A stretch of 64,000 nucleotides of DNA from Streptomyces umbrinus (GTDB lineage Bacteria; Actinomycetota; Actinomycetes; Streptomycetales; Streptomycetaceae). The notes under the pieces were generated by a model, which saw nothing but the letters and a program-made list of their open reading frames with translations, was not told the DNA's origin and did not search any database. Location of the stretch: positions 2,046,001 through 2,110,000 of the forward strand of contig NZ_JAUSZI010000002.1 of the NCBI RefSeq assembly GCF_030817415.1, in the 5' to 3' direction. Positions 1 to 7,230 of this stretch are shown here, piece by piece (position 1 is the first letter of the stretch; every line of letters begins with the position of its first letter). The translations under genes were made by a program, and so were the position numbers.

Positions 1-381
1 CCGCGGATCTTCGGCGACGACTATCCGACGCCGGACGGCACGTGCGTACGTGACTACATCCACGTCGCCGACCTCGCCGAGGCACATCTCGCGGCGGCCC
101 GGCGGCTGACCTCGGCGGGCGCCGGGAGCGAGACGGGCGACCTGACGGTCAACATCGGCCGCGGCGAGGGGGTTTCGGTGCGCGAGCTCGTGACGCTCAT
201 CGGCGAGGTCACCGGTGACAGCCGTCCGGCACTCGTCGAGCCGCGCAGGGCGGGCGACGCCCCGCGCGCGGTCGCCTCGGCCGCGCTGGCCGCCGAGAAG
301 CTGCAGTGGACCGCCCGCCGCGGAGTGCGCGAAATGGTCGAGTCGGCCTGGGAGGGCTGGCGGCTGCACCACCCCGGATGA
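1..381 (+). CDS. galE: UDP-glucose 4-epimerase, C-terminal part (cut by window edge)
   Basis: The open frame runs from base 1 without a start codon, so the gene begins upstream of the window. The visible 126 residues contain the epimerase signature CVRDYIHVADLAEAHL and the later VNIGRGEGVSV stretch that closes the NAD-binding fold in GalE-type extended SDR enzymes. The C-terminus (AGDAPRAVAS, then LQWTARRGVREMVESAW) is the usual GalE tail. GalE interconverts UDP-glucose and UDP-galactose in the cytoplasm, using bound NAD. The catalytic Tyr-x3-Lys lies outside the window. A strong hairpin follows 37 bp after the stop. Another sugar-nucleotide epimerase of the same fold is possible but less likely. 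Confidence 0.85.
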   Translation, partial: PRIFGDDYPTPDGTCVRDYIHVADLAEAHLAAARRLTSAGAGSETGDLTVNIGRGEGVSVRELVTLIGEVTGDSRPALVEPRRAGDAPRAVASAALAAEKLQWTARRGVREMVESAWEGWRLHHPG

Positions 382-417
382 CCCGCCGGAGGCCTCACGG
401 GACCACCCGGCCCCCAC

Positions 418-448
418 TCTGACCTGCGGACCGTTTCCGCAGGTCAGA
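418..448 (+). terminator. Perfect 13-bp hairpin after galE
   Basis: Bases 418-430 and 436-448 are perfectly complementary around a five-base loop, starting TCTGACC. There is no T-run, as is usual for streptomycete terminators. It lies after galE and about 100 bp before the metal exporter start, so it could also be an operator or leader structure for the exporter. Terminator is the simpler reading. Confidence 0.55.
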
Positions 449-551
449 GCATATGACAACGGTGTTCAGTACCGCGTTGCACATACCCCCCACCCGTAGT
501 TCACTGGAGATCGCCGACAGGGCGTCGGGGCGATCTCGGAGGGTGGATTTC

Positions 552-1496
552 ATGGGGGCCGGTCACAGTCACGGGCACGCGCACGGCGCCGACGGCGGGG
601 GTGGGGGCACGGCGGCAGCGGCGTACCGGGGGAGGCTGCGCGTCGCGCTGTGGATCACGCTCACCGTCATGGTGGTCGAGATCGTCGGCGGGATCGTCGC
701 GAACTCGCTCGCGCTCGTCGCGGACGCGGCACACATGGCGACGGACGCGCTCGGCCTCGCCATGGCTCTGCTCGCGATCCACTTCGCGGGCCGCCCGCCG
801 AGCGGGAACCGCACGTTCGGCTACGCGCGCGCCGAGATCCTCGCCGCGCTCGCGAACTGTCTGCTGCTGCTCGGGGTGGGCGGGTACGTCCTGTACGAGG
901 CGATCCAGCGCTTCGTGACCCCGGCGGAGACCGAGGGCGGACTGACCGCGGTGCTCGGCCTGATCGGTCTGGTCGCGAACATGATCTCGCTCTCGCTGCT
1001 CATGCGCGGTCAGAAGGACAGCCTGAACGTGCGCGGTGCGTTCCTGGAGGTCGCCGCGGACGCTCTGGGCTCGCTCGCGGTGCTGGTCTCCGCCGTCCTG
1101 GTCCTGACCACAGGCTGGCAGGCGGCCGACCCGGTCGCCTCGATCGTCATCGGCCTGATGATCGTTCCTCGTACGTGGAAGCTGCTGCGGGAGACGCTGA
1201 ACGTGCTCCTGGAGGCGGCGCCCGAGGACGTCGACATGGCGGCGGTGCGCTCGCACATACGTGCACTGCCGGGTGTCGAGGGCGTCCACGATTTGCATGC
1301 CTGGACGATCACCTCGGGGCTGCCGGTGCTCTCCGCACACGTGGTCGTCGGAGCCGAGGCCCTCGACACCATCGGCCACGAGAAGATGCTGCACGAGCTG
1401 CGGTCGTGCCTCGGTGAACACTTCGATGTGGAGCACTGCACCTTCCAGCTGGAGCCCGACGGGCATGCGGCGCACGAGCTGCGCGTCTGCCACTGA
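552..1496 (+). CDS. Cation diffusion facilitator (CDF) family metal exporter, CzcD/ZitB type
   Basis: A 314-residue membrane protein. CDF proteins export divalent metals such as Zn or Co in exchange for protons and act as dimers. The N-terminus is histidine-rich (HSHGHAHG at residues 5-12), then about six membrane segments follow (roughly residues 28-205) and a cytoplasmic ferredoxin-like dimer domain (about 215-310). Metal-site residues His61 and Asp65 are visible in the second membrane helix. In the fifth, the equivalent pair reads Glu166 and Asp170 instead of the His/Asp of E. coli ZitB, which may affect metal preference. I chose the ATG at 552 because GGAGG lies 9-14 bases upstream and the His-rich tail is typical; a longer frame opens at 453. 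No metal-responsive regulator is adjacent, so the substrate is unknown. Confidence 0.88.
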   Translation: MGAGHSHGHAHGADGGGGGTAAAAYRGRLRVALWITLTVMVVEIVGGIVANSLALVADAAHMATDALGLAMALLAIHFAGRPPSGNRTFGYARAEILAALANCLLLLGVGGYVLYEAIQRFVTPAETEGGLTAVLGLIGLVANMISLSLLMRGQKDSLNVRGAFLEVAADALGSLAVLVSAVLVLTTGWQAADPVASIVIGLMIVPRTWKLLRETLNVLLEAAPEDVDMAAVRSHIRALPGVEGVHDLHAWTITSGLPVLSAHVVVGAEALDTIGHEKMLHELRSCLGEHFDVEHCTFQLEPDGHAAHELRVCH

Positions 1497-1829
1497 GCTG
1501 CGGGTACGGGCGGGGCGTACGTCCGGTGACGGAGGCGACAGGCGCGTGTGAGGGTGGTCCGGGAGCGCGGCGTACCGACTTCGGGTTACGGCATCCGGCC
1601 CGGATTCCTGGTGCCGGAGGCAGCCGTGGCGGCACCCGACCGGACGGTTCCGCCCCGGTGACGGCGGGCACGATCAGGTGTCCGGCCGCTTTCGGCGTCC
1701 GACCGGCGCCGGCCGCGATGCCCGGTTCGGCCGAGGGGCGGAACCGGACATGCGGGACTCCGCGTGATGCCGGGAGTGCCGGTTTCGTACGGCAGACTTG
1801 GGGCTTGAAGACCGATGCGAAGGATGGGT
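1497..1829. other. Intergenic region without a gene
   Basis: These 333 bp separate the CDF exporter from idi. Open frames here are high-GC shadows with no ribosome binding site or recognisable protein. The idi promoter should lie in the last 60 bp, but I see no convincing -35/-10 pair. Confidence 0.5.
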
Positions 1830-2423
1830 ATGCCGATCACACCTGCCACCGCGACGCACAGTTCGTCGAACGGCACCGCCGAAGCCATCTTGCTCGAACT
1901 GGTCGACGAGGACGGCACCACGATCGGCACGGCGGAGAAGCTCACGGCCCATCAGCCGCCCGGGCAGCTGCACCGGGCGTTCTCCGTGTTCCTCTTCGAC
2001 GAGCGGGGGCGGCTGCTGCTCCAGCAGCGGGCTCTCGGCAAGTACCACTCCCCCGGTGTCTGGTCCAACACGTGCTGCGGTCACCCGTACCCAGGCGAGG
2101 CGCCCTTCGCGGCGGCCGCGCGGCGGACGTACGAGGAGCTGGGCGTCTCGCCGTCGCTGCTCGCCGAGGCGGGGACGGTGCGGTACAACCACCCCGATCC
2201 GAAGTCGGGGCTGGTGGAGCAGGAGTTCAATCACCTGTTCGTGGGGATGGTGCAGTCCGTTGTGCGGCCGGATCCGGAGGAGGTGGGTTCCACGGCGTTC
2301 GTGACCGCGGGGGAGCTTGTGGAGCGGCATGCGGCGGATCCGTTCTCCGCGTGGTTCATGACGGTGCTGGATTCGGCTCGGCCGGCGATTCGGGAGTTGA
2401 CCGGGGCCGCTGCGGGTTGGTGA
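1830..2423 (+). CDS. idi: Isopentenyl-diphosphate delta-isomerase, type I (Nudix fold)
   Basis: Interconverts isopentenyl and dimethylallyl diphosphate, supplying both C5 units for isoprenoids; cytosolic and metal-dependent. The 197-residue protein has the type I landmarks: the catalytic cysteine in NTCCGHP (Cys83), the Nudix-like helix AAARRTYEELGV (about residues 95-106), and the paired glutamates in VEQEFNH (Glu130, Glu132). I start at the ATG at 1830 because GAAGGA sits five bases upstream; in-frame ATGs at 1815 and 1824 would add a few residues. The gene stands alone, with an intergenic repeat ending in a strong hairpin just after it. In S. coelicolor idi has a comparable position (SCO6750, from memory). 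Confidence 0.92.
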   Translation: MPITPATATHSSSNGTAEAILLELVDEDGTTIGTAEKLTAHQPPGQLHRAFSVFLFDERGRLLLQQRALGKYHSPGVWSNTCCGHPYPGEAPFAAAARRTYEELGVSPSLLAEAGTVRYNHPDPKSGLVEQEFNHLFVGMVQSVVRPDPEEVGSTAFVTAGELVERHAADPFSAWFMTVLDSARPAIRELTGAAAGW

Positions 2424-2440
2424 CCGCCTGATTCGTCGTC

Positions 2441-2520
2441 TGCGGGCCCGTTGTGGCTTGTCGCGCCCACGCGGCGGAGCCGCACAGTGACACAGCCCCG
2501 CGCCCCTAAAGGGGCGCGGG
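2441..2520 (+). repeat. Intergenic repeat (long form) ending in a bidirectional hairpin terminator
   Basis: One member of the window-wide repeat family. This copy carries the longer version with CGCGGCGGAGCCGCA before AGCCCCGCGCCCC. Its 3' end is a perfect 10-bp stem (2497-2506 with 2511-2520, loop TAAA) that overlaps the stop codon of the convergent ATPase gene, so it can terminate both transcripts. Confidence 0.75.
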
Positions 2521-3048
2521 TGCGAGTGGGAGCGCCGACCAGATCACCTTGCCGCCTGTTGCCGTGTGTTCCACGTCGCAGACTCCGCCTGCTTCTCTTG
2601 TGACCTCGCGGACCAGGAGGAGGCCGCGGCCGCCGGTCTGGCCGTGGTCGGCCTCCAGGGCGGTCGGGCGGTAGGGGTGGTTGTCCTCGACGGAGACCCG
2701 CACCCACTCGGCGCCGACGGCGATCTCCACGGCGAGCATCGGGGAGAGCAGCGCCGCGTGCCGGACCGCGTTGGTGACCAGCTCCGAGACGATCAGCAGG
2801 AGCCCCTGGACCAGGTCGTCCGAGACGGGTACGCCCTGGCGGGCCAGCAGGTCACGGACGGCGTGCCGCGCCTGCGGTACCGAGGAGTCGACGGCGGGAG
2901 CGGTGAAGCGCCACACCCCCTCGTACGGCAGCGGACCCGGCGGTCTGACATCGGGGAGCGCCTCCCCGCCGCCTTCGGGGCGTGGGCCGGACCCCCTCCC
3001 CTGGTCGTCCATCGTCCGGTCGCCGCCCTTGCGCTCGATTGTCACCAC
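2506..3048 (-). CDS. RsbW/SpoIIAB-like ATP-binding protein (anti-sigma type histidine-kinase-like ATPase)
   Basis: A 180-residue soluble protein whose C-terminal two thirds is a GHKL ATPase domain. The N-box SELVTNAVRHA and a glycine-rich lid ending GGRGLLLVREV are visible. Streptomyces encodes dozens of such stand-alone domains; characterised relatives bind and inhibit sigma factors or phosphorylate anti-anti-sigma factors. No sigma factor or STAS protein lies nearby, so the partner is unknown. The N-terminal ~45 residues are charged and proline-rich (EGGGEALPDVRPPG) and probably disordered. A GTG at 3048 is the likely start; an ATG twelve codons in is an alternative. It converges on idi. 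Confidence 0.8.
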   Translation of the reverse strand: MVTIERKGGDRTMDDQGRGSGPRPEGGGEALPDVRPPGPLPYEGVWRFTAPAVDSSVPQARHAVRDLLARQGVPVSDDLVQGLLLIVSELVTNAVRHAALLSPMLAVEIAVGAEWVRVSVEDNHPYRPTALEADHGQTGGRGLLLVREVTREAGGVCDVEHTATGGKVIWSALPLAPAPL

Positions 3049-3308
3049 ACGTCGAGTGTTGGTAACGCGCTGGTCCGTACCGGATAACTGAACAGAAGTC
3101 AGCGAGTATCGGCGATTTCTGATCGCCTACGCATGACACCGTCAGCTGTGGGACTGGTCCTGTCCGTCTTGTGTCGCATCCGGAACTCTTCGGGTTGTAC
3201 GTGTTTGCTCCGGGACGGAATCACGCCGCGCCGCCCACCGTAACCGGTCGTCACGAGCCCCAGGTCTGCTTGATCGCGCGTTCGACGAGGGCGGATAGCA
3301 TCCGGCGT

Positions 3309-4082
3309 ATGGAGCCGCAGCTGCTGCACAGTGTCGCCGACGGGGTCGCCACCGTCGTCATCCACCATCCGGCGAAGCGCAACGCCATGACGGCGGACAT
3401 GTGGCTGGCGCTGCCGCCCCTGCTCGACACTCTGGCCGCCGACCCCGCCGTACGCGTGCTCGTGCTGACCGGTGAGGGCGGGACGTTCTGTGCCGGGGCC
3501 GACATCTCCTCGCTGCGGGGTTCGTCGGGCGAGGCGCAGGGACTGGCCGTACGGGCCGAGGAGGCGCTCGCCGCGTTCGCCAAGCCGACGCTCGCCGCCG
3601 TACGCGGCTACTGCGTGGGCGGTGGGTGTCAGCTCGCGGCGGCGTGCGATCTGCGGTTCGCGGACGAGGAGGCGTCGTTCGGGATCACTCCGGCGAAGCT
3701 CGGAATCGTCTACGCGGCCTCCTCCACCCGGCGGTTGGTGTCCCTCGTGGGGCCCGCCACCGCCAAGTACCTGTTGTTCTCGGGCGAGTTGATCGACGCC
3801 GAGCGTGCGCTGCGCACCGGTCTGGTGGACGAGGTCCTGCCGGGCGGCGAACTCGACAAGCGGGTCGCGGAGTTCAGCCGGATCCTCGTCTCGCGTTCGC
3901 AGTTGACGCAGGCCTCGGCGAAGGAGTTCGCCGACGGTCGTACGGACCGGGACGACTACTGGGCGCTGCAGGCGCGCGACGGCGGCGACACCGCGGAGGG
4001 GGTCGCCGCCTTCCTGGAGCGCCGGCGGCCCGACTTCACCTGGACCACGCCCGCGGCCGGGCCCACGTCTACGCCACGTTGA
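3309..4082 (+). CDS. Crotonase-fold protein (enoyl-CoA hydratase/isomerase family) lacking both usual catalytic glutamates
   Basis: A 257-residue cytosolic crotonase-superfamily protein. The CoA-binding and oxyanion-hole segments are intact: KRNAMTADMW near residue 23, TFCAGADISSL near 59, and YCVGGGCQLAAACDL near 101. Mitochondrial and bacterial enoyl-CoA hydratases use two glutamates, one in GGGCE and one in the PE of the next motif. Here these positions are Gln108 and Ala129 (ITPAKLG). Ordinary hydration of enoyl-CoA is therefore doubtful, and isomerase, thioesterase or decarboxylase chemistry is possible. The start is the ATG at 3309, where homology begins; the frame is open further upstream. 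Its last 14 bases overlap the end of the convergent DJ-1 gene. Confidence 0.82.
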   Translation: MEPQLLHSVADGVATVVIHHPAKRNAMTADMWLALPPLLDTLAADPAVRVLVLTGEGGTFCAGADISSLRGSSGEAQGLAVRAEEALAAFAKPTLAAVRGYCVGGGCQLAAACDLRFADEEASFGITPAKLGIVYAASSTRRLVSLVGPATAKYLLFSGELIDAERALRTGLVDEVLPGGELDKRVAEFSRILVSRSQLTQASAKEFADGRTDRDDYWALQARDGGDTAEGVAAFLERRRPDFTWTTPAAGPTSTPR

Positions 4083-4704
4083 AGCGGCTGTCCGCACGGA
4101 ACCGCTCGACCAGGTGGGCCGGGGCCTTCTGCGGTGAGCCCGCGTCGTAGGGCGGCTGCGGGTCGTACTCCGTCAACAGCTGTACCGCCTGGGCCTGTTC
4201 GTCGCCCGCGATCCTGCCGAGCAGTGTGAGCCCCATGTCGATGCCGGACGAAACCCCGGCCGCCGTCACGTACTTGCCGTCGGTCACGACCCGCTCCCCG
4301 GTCGGCTCGGCGCCGAAGTGCTTCAGGTGGTCGAGGGCCAGCCAGTGGGAGGTCGCGCGGCGGCCCTCCAGGAACCCCGCCGCCGCGAGCAGCAGCGAGC
4401 CGGTGCACACGGATGTCGTCCAGGTGCTCGTGGCGTCCGCCGCGCGCAGCCAGTCGAGGAGCACCTCGTTGTCCATCTGCGGGGTCTGGCCGGGGCCGCC
4501 GGGGACCACGACGATGTCCGGTGTCGGGACCTCGGCGAGGGTCTTGTCGGCGGTGATGGCCAGGTTGCCGGTGTCCGTGCGGACGGGTCCCGATTGCTCG
4601 GCGACGAAGACCGTTTCTGAGCCTGGAAGGCGGCCCAGGGTTTCGTAGGGGCCTACCGCGTCCAGGGCTGTGAAGCGGTCGAAGAGGACGATGGCGATTT
4701 GCAT
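4069..4704 (-). CDS. DJ-1/PfpI family protein (isonitrile-hydratase-like)
   Basis: A 211-residue class I glutamine-amidotransferase-like protein, spanning one DJ-1/PfpI domain. The nucleophile elbow is SVCTGSLLLAAAGFL (Cys at about residue 100). The N-terminal AIVLFDRFTALDAVGPYE is typical of the isonitrile hydratase/GlxA branch. Members hydrate isonitriles or act on glyoxals and small amides; the substrate cannot be read from sequence. It lies downstream of, and on the same strand as, the GlxA-like regulator at 4816-5784, which has the same fold as its sensor half, so the two may share a ligand. A 111-bp gap holding an intergenic repeat separates them. The 3' end overlaps the crotonase gene by 14 bp. 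Confidence 0.85.
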   Translation of the reverse strand: MQIAIVLFDRFTALDAVGPYETLGRLPGSETVFVAEQSGPVRTDTGNLAITADKTLAEVPTPDIVVVPGGPGQTPQMDNEVLLDWLRAADATSTWTTSVCTGSLLLAAAGFLEGRRATSHWLALDHLKHFGAEPTGERVVTDGKYVTAAGVSSGIDMGLTLLGRIAGDEQAQAVQLLTEYDPQPPYDAGSPQKAPAHLVERFRADSRFNVA

Positions 4705-4745
4705 GGGTGCCTTTCCGTTGGGGGGCGGGCGTTTGTGGGTGATCC

Positions 4746-4800
4746 GCGGGTTGTCGTGGGCTGGTCGCGCATTTCCCCGCGCCCCTGAACGGGGCGGTTG
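4746..4800 (+). repeat. Intergenic repeat (short form)
   Basis: Copy of the family core TGGTCGCGC...TTCCCCGCGCCCC followed by a weak CCCC/GGGG hairpin. Unlike most copies it lies between two genes reading away from it in the opposite orientation, not after a plus-strand stop codon. Confidence 0.7.
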
Positions 4801-4815
4801 TGGGCCAAGGGGGCA

Positions 4816-5784
4816 TCAGGAGGTTGGCGCCGGTCGGAAACGGCGGCGGTACTCCGCCGGAGGTGCGCCCAGGGTCCTGATGAAAGCTCGGCGCATTGCC
4901 TCCGGGGTGCCGTAGCCGCTTGCCCGGGCGATCTGTTCGACGCCGTCCGTCGTGTCCTCCAGGAGGCGGCGAGCATGTTCGAGGCGGACGGTGTCGACGT
5001 AGCGGCCGGGGGTCATGCCCGTCTCGGACTGGAAGGCGCGGGCGAAGTGGCGGGGCGACAGGCTGGCGCGGGCCGCGAGCGACTCGACGCACAGGTCGTC
5101 GCCGGGGTGCTCGGTGATCCAGTGCTGGACCTCGCGGAGCGGTTCGCGGCGGGCCGTCTGCGCGGAGAGCTGGGCGCTGAACTGGGCCTGGTTCCCCGGG
5201 CGCCGGAGGAAGACGACGAGGTACCGGGCGACGCCGAGCGCGGCGTCCCGGCCGAGGTCCTCCTCGACCAGCGCGAGGGCGAGGTCGATCCCGGCGGTGA
5301 CACCGGCCGAGGTGGCCACATGGCCGTCGCGTACGTAGATGGGGTCCGGGTCGACCTCGATCGCCGGGTGGTCGCGGGCGAGCCGGTCGCAGTACGCCCA
5401 GTGGGTCGTCACGCGGCGGCCGTCCAGGAGGCCCGCCTCGGCGAGCAGGATCGCGCCGGTGCAGACGGAGACCAGGCGGTCGGCGCGCGGGCCGTGCTCG
5501 CGCAGCCAGTCGATCACGCGTGGATCGGGACCCCGCGTGCCCCGGCCTCCCGGAACGAGCAGGGTGTGCGGCGCCGGGGCCTCAGCCAGGGCGTGGTCCG
5601 GGACGAGTGTCAGGCCGCTGGAGGTGCGTACGGGAGCGCCGTCCAGGGAGGCGGTGCGGATGCGGTACGTCTCTCCGGGCTCGCCGGCGTAGGTGTCCGC
5701 GCCGGTGAAGACCTCGACGGGGCCCGTGACGTCCAGGCTCTGGACGCCGTCGAAGAGGACGACGAGGACGGTTCGGTACGCCAT
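4816..5784 (-). CDS. GlxA family transcriptional regulator (DJ-1/PfpI sensor plus AraC HTH)
   Basis: A 322-residue regulator with two parts. Residues ~1-190 form a DJ-1/PfpI domain with the elbow SVCTGAILLAEAGLL; residues ~215-315 form an AraC-type double helix-turn-helix (SLAARASLSPRHFARAFQ and IARASGYGTPEAMRRAF). Such proteins sense small nitrogen or carbonyl compounds and bind DNA as dimers. The ATG at 5784 is the start, giving MAYRTVLVVLFDG, the normal family N-terminus; the frame stays open far upstream only because of GC bias. The likely target is the DJ-1 enzyme gene just downstream and/or the divergent gene at 5932, with 147 bp in between for operators. Confidence 0.88.
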   Translation of the reverse strand: MAYRTVLVVLFDGVQSLDVTGPVEVFTGADTYAGEPGETYRIRTASLDGAPVRTSSGLTLVPDHALAEAPAPHTLLVPGGRGTRGPDPRVIDWLREHGPRADRLVSVCTGAILLAEAGLLDGRRVTTHWAYCDRLARDHPAIEVDPDPIYVRDGHVATSAGVTAGIDLALALVEEDLGRDAALGVARYLVVFLRRPGNQAQFSAQLSAQTARREPLREVQHWITEHPGDDLCVESLAARASLSPRHFARAFQSETGMTPGRYVDTVRLEHARRLLEDTTDGVEQIARASGYGTPEAMRRAFIRTLGAPPAEYRRRFRPAPTS

Positions 5785-5931
5785 GGGTCGATTCTCCGCG
5801 GGCGGCGGGATGGCCGCAATGACGAACATCCCACCTTTCCTGCCATCGGGGCCCAGGTGGACGGCCGGCCGCCCGAGCCGATCGTCGCCCCGCCATTCCG
5901 CACGTACCGACCAGTCGGTAACGTGCGTGGC

Positions 5932-6798
5932 ATGACCACAGCCCTGCCGGAGCGTGCCGGACGCCGATGTCACAACGTCCTCAATCCCCTGCACTCGACC
6001 CACTACTTCTCGCCCGATCTCGCGGAGCAGCTGGCCGGGGTCGGTGTCACGGACCCCAGGGCCGCGTACTTCGCGGTGCGTGCCGCGGCCATGGGGCCGG
6101 TGGGCGCGGGCACGGTGACGGCGACGTTCTACAACTTCCGCCATGACCTGGTCTCGCGGCACGTGCCCGAGGTGTGGCAGACCGCCTCTCCGGACGTGGT
6201 GCTCGCGGCACGCGCGCGTGCCGTGGACGCGACGCTGCGCCGGCTGCTCGGGGACGAGATGCTCGCGTCCAAGGAGGTCGCCGAGGCGGCGGACCTCGCG
6301 CTGCGCGCGGCCGAGGCGTGCACCCGTACCGCCCGCCCGCTGTACGCCGCGCACGCCGATCTGCCGGTCCCCGGTGAGCCGCACCTCGCACTGTGGCACG
6401 CGGCCACGCTGTTGCGCGAGCACCGCGGCGACGGGCATCTCGCGGCGCTGCTCGACGCTGAACTCGATCCCCTGGAAGCGCTGGTGAGCCACACCGCGAC
6501 CGGCAAGGGGATGGCCCCGAGGTGGGTCCTCGCCACGCGCGGCTGGGCCCGCGAGGACTGGGACGCGGCGGTGGACCGGCTCAGGGGGCGCGGACTGCTC
6601 AACGCCGAGGGCGAGTTGACGGACGCCGGCGTCGCCCTGCGCAAGGAGATCGAGGCGCGGACGGACCGCCTCGACGCGGCTCCGTACGAGCATTTGGGCG
6701 CCCCGGGCGTCGAACGCCTCACCGAGCTGGCCACGGGGCTGCTCATGGCGGCGATGGCCGCGGGAGCTTTCCCGGAGGGCATGATCGGCAAGAACTGA
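5932..6798 (+). CDS. SCO6745-like actinobacterial protein (winged-helix-type, function unknown)
   Basis: A 288-residue soluble, alanine- and arginine-rich protein. The opening CHNVLNPLHSTHYFSPDLAEQLAG and the C-terminal block WDAAVDRLRGRGLL...LTDAGVALRKEIEARTD resemble a family that I recall as SCO6745-like. The C-terminal block looks like a winged helix (a helix pair, then GELTDAG as the wing turn). No catalytic motif is visible, and whether it binds DNA is not known. It starts at the ATG at 5932, divergent from the GlxA-like regulator, which may control it. The LPFR small-protein gene follows 136 bp downstream. Confidence 0.65.
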   Translation: MTTALPERAGRRCHNVLNPLHSTHYFSPDLAEQLAGVGVTDPRAAYFAVRAAAMGPVGAGTVTATFYNFRHDLVSRHVPEVWQTASPDVVLAARARAVDATLRRLLGDEMLASKEVAEAADLALRAAEACTRTARPLYAAHADLPVPGEPHLALWHAATLLREHRGDGHLAALLDAELDPLEALVSHTATGKGMAPRWVLATRGWAREDWDAAVDRLRGRGLLNAEGELTDAGVALRKEIEARTDRLDAAPYEHLGAPGVERLTELATGLLMAAMAAGAFPEGMIGKN

Positions 6799-6934
6799 GG
6801 GCGGCGGGCCGCGGCGGACAGGCCCGTCGTCGGGCACGCGCGCGTGGCGCTCGCCCGGCCATGGTTCGGATCCCCTGTTCGAGGTACTCGTACGTCTTCC
6901 GGCCGTGCCGGCCGGGAGAGGAAAGGGGAAACAC

Positions 6935-7075
6935 GTGTTCCGTGCCATCGCAGACGTGCTGCGGCAGATCGGTGGGGCCATCGCCACGGTTGTGACGCTG
7001 CCGTTCCGGGCCTTGGCCCGGCTGTTCGGCGGCGCCTCCCAGTCGACGCGCGGCGGGCGGGGTCGCAGGGCCTGA
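6935..7075 (+). CDS. LPFR-motif small protein
   Basis: A 46-residue protein starting at a GTG preceded by a purine-rich site (GAGAGGAAAGGGGAA). It has an amphipathic first half ([19 protein letters not shown]), then the motif [11 protein letters not shown] that names a small actinobacterial family, then a short basic Gly/Arg tail. The first 30 residues could form a membrane-surface helix. The family has no established function. It sits between the SCO6745-like gene and tex, with its own ribosome binding site, and codon use is strongly GC3, which supports real coding. Confidence 0.75.
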   Translation: MFRAIADVLRQIGGAIATVVTLPFRALARLFGGASQSTRGGRGRRA

Positions 7076-7230
7076 CCGCCGACTGCCACCGGAGCCGGAG
7101 ACGCCACGGGCGTGTCCGGCTCCCCGCATGTCCGCCGCGTCGAGACCCTGTTCGCCGCCCTGATCCCCCGTTGTCGGTGCCACCTGCCACAATTGCCGCG
7201 CAACCTCAGTCAAGAAGGCGGTACGGGATC

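Noticed and set aside
501..1493. A 330-codon frame antisense to the CDF exporter
   Set aside because: Composition is Arg/Asp/His-rich as expected for a GC-driven antisense shadow, and no ribosome binding site is present.
4816..7203. A 795-codon minus-strand frame extending the GlxA-like regulator
   Set aside because: Everything upstream of 5784 is antisense to the SCO6745-like gene and has no homology; MAYRTVLVV is the normal family start.
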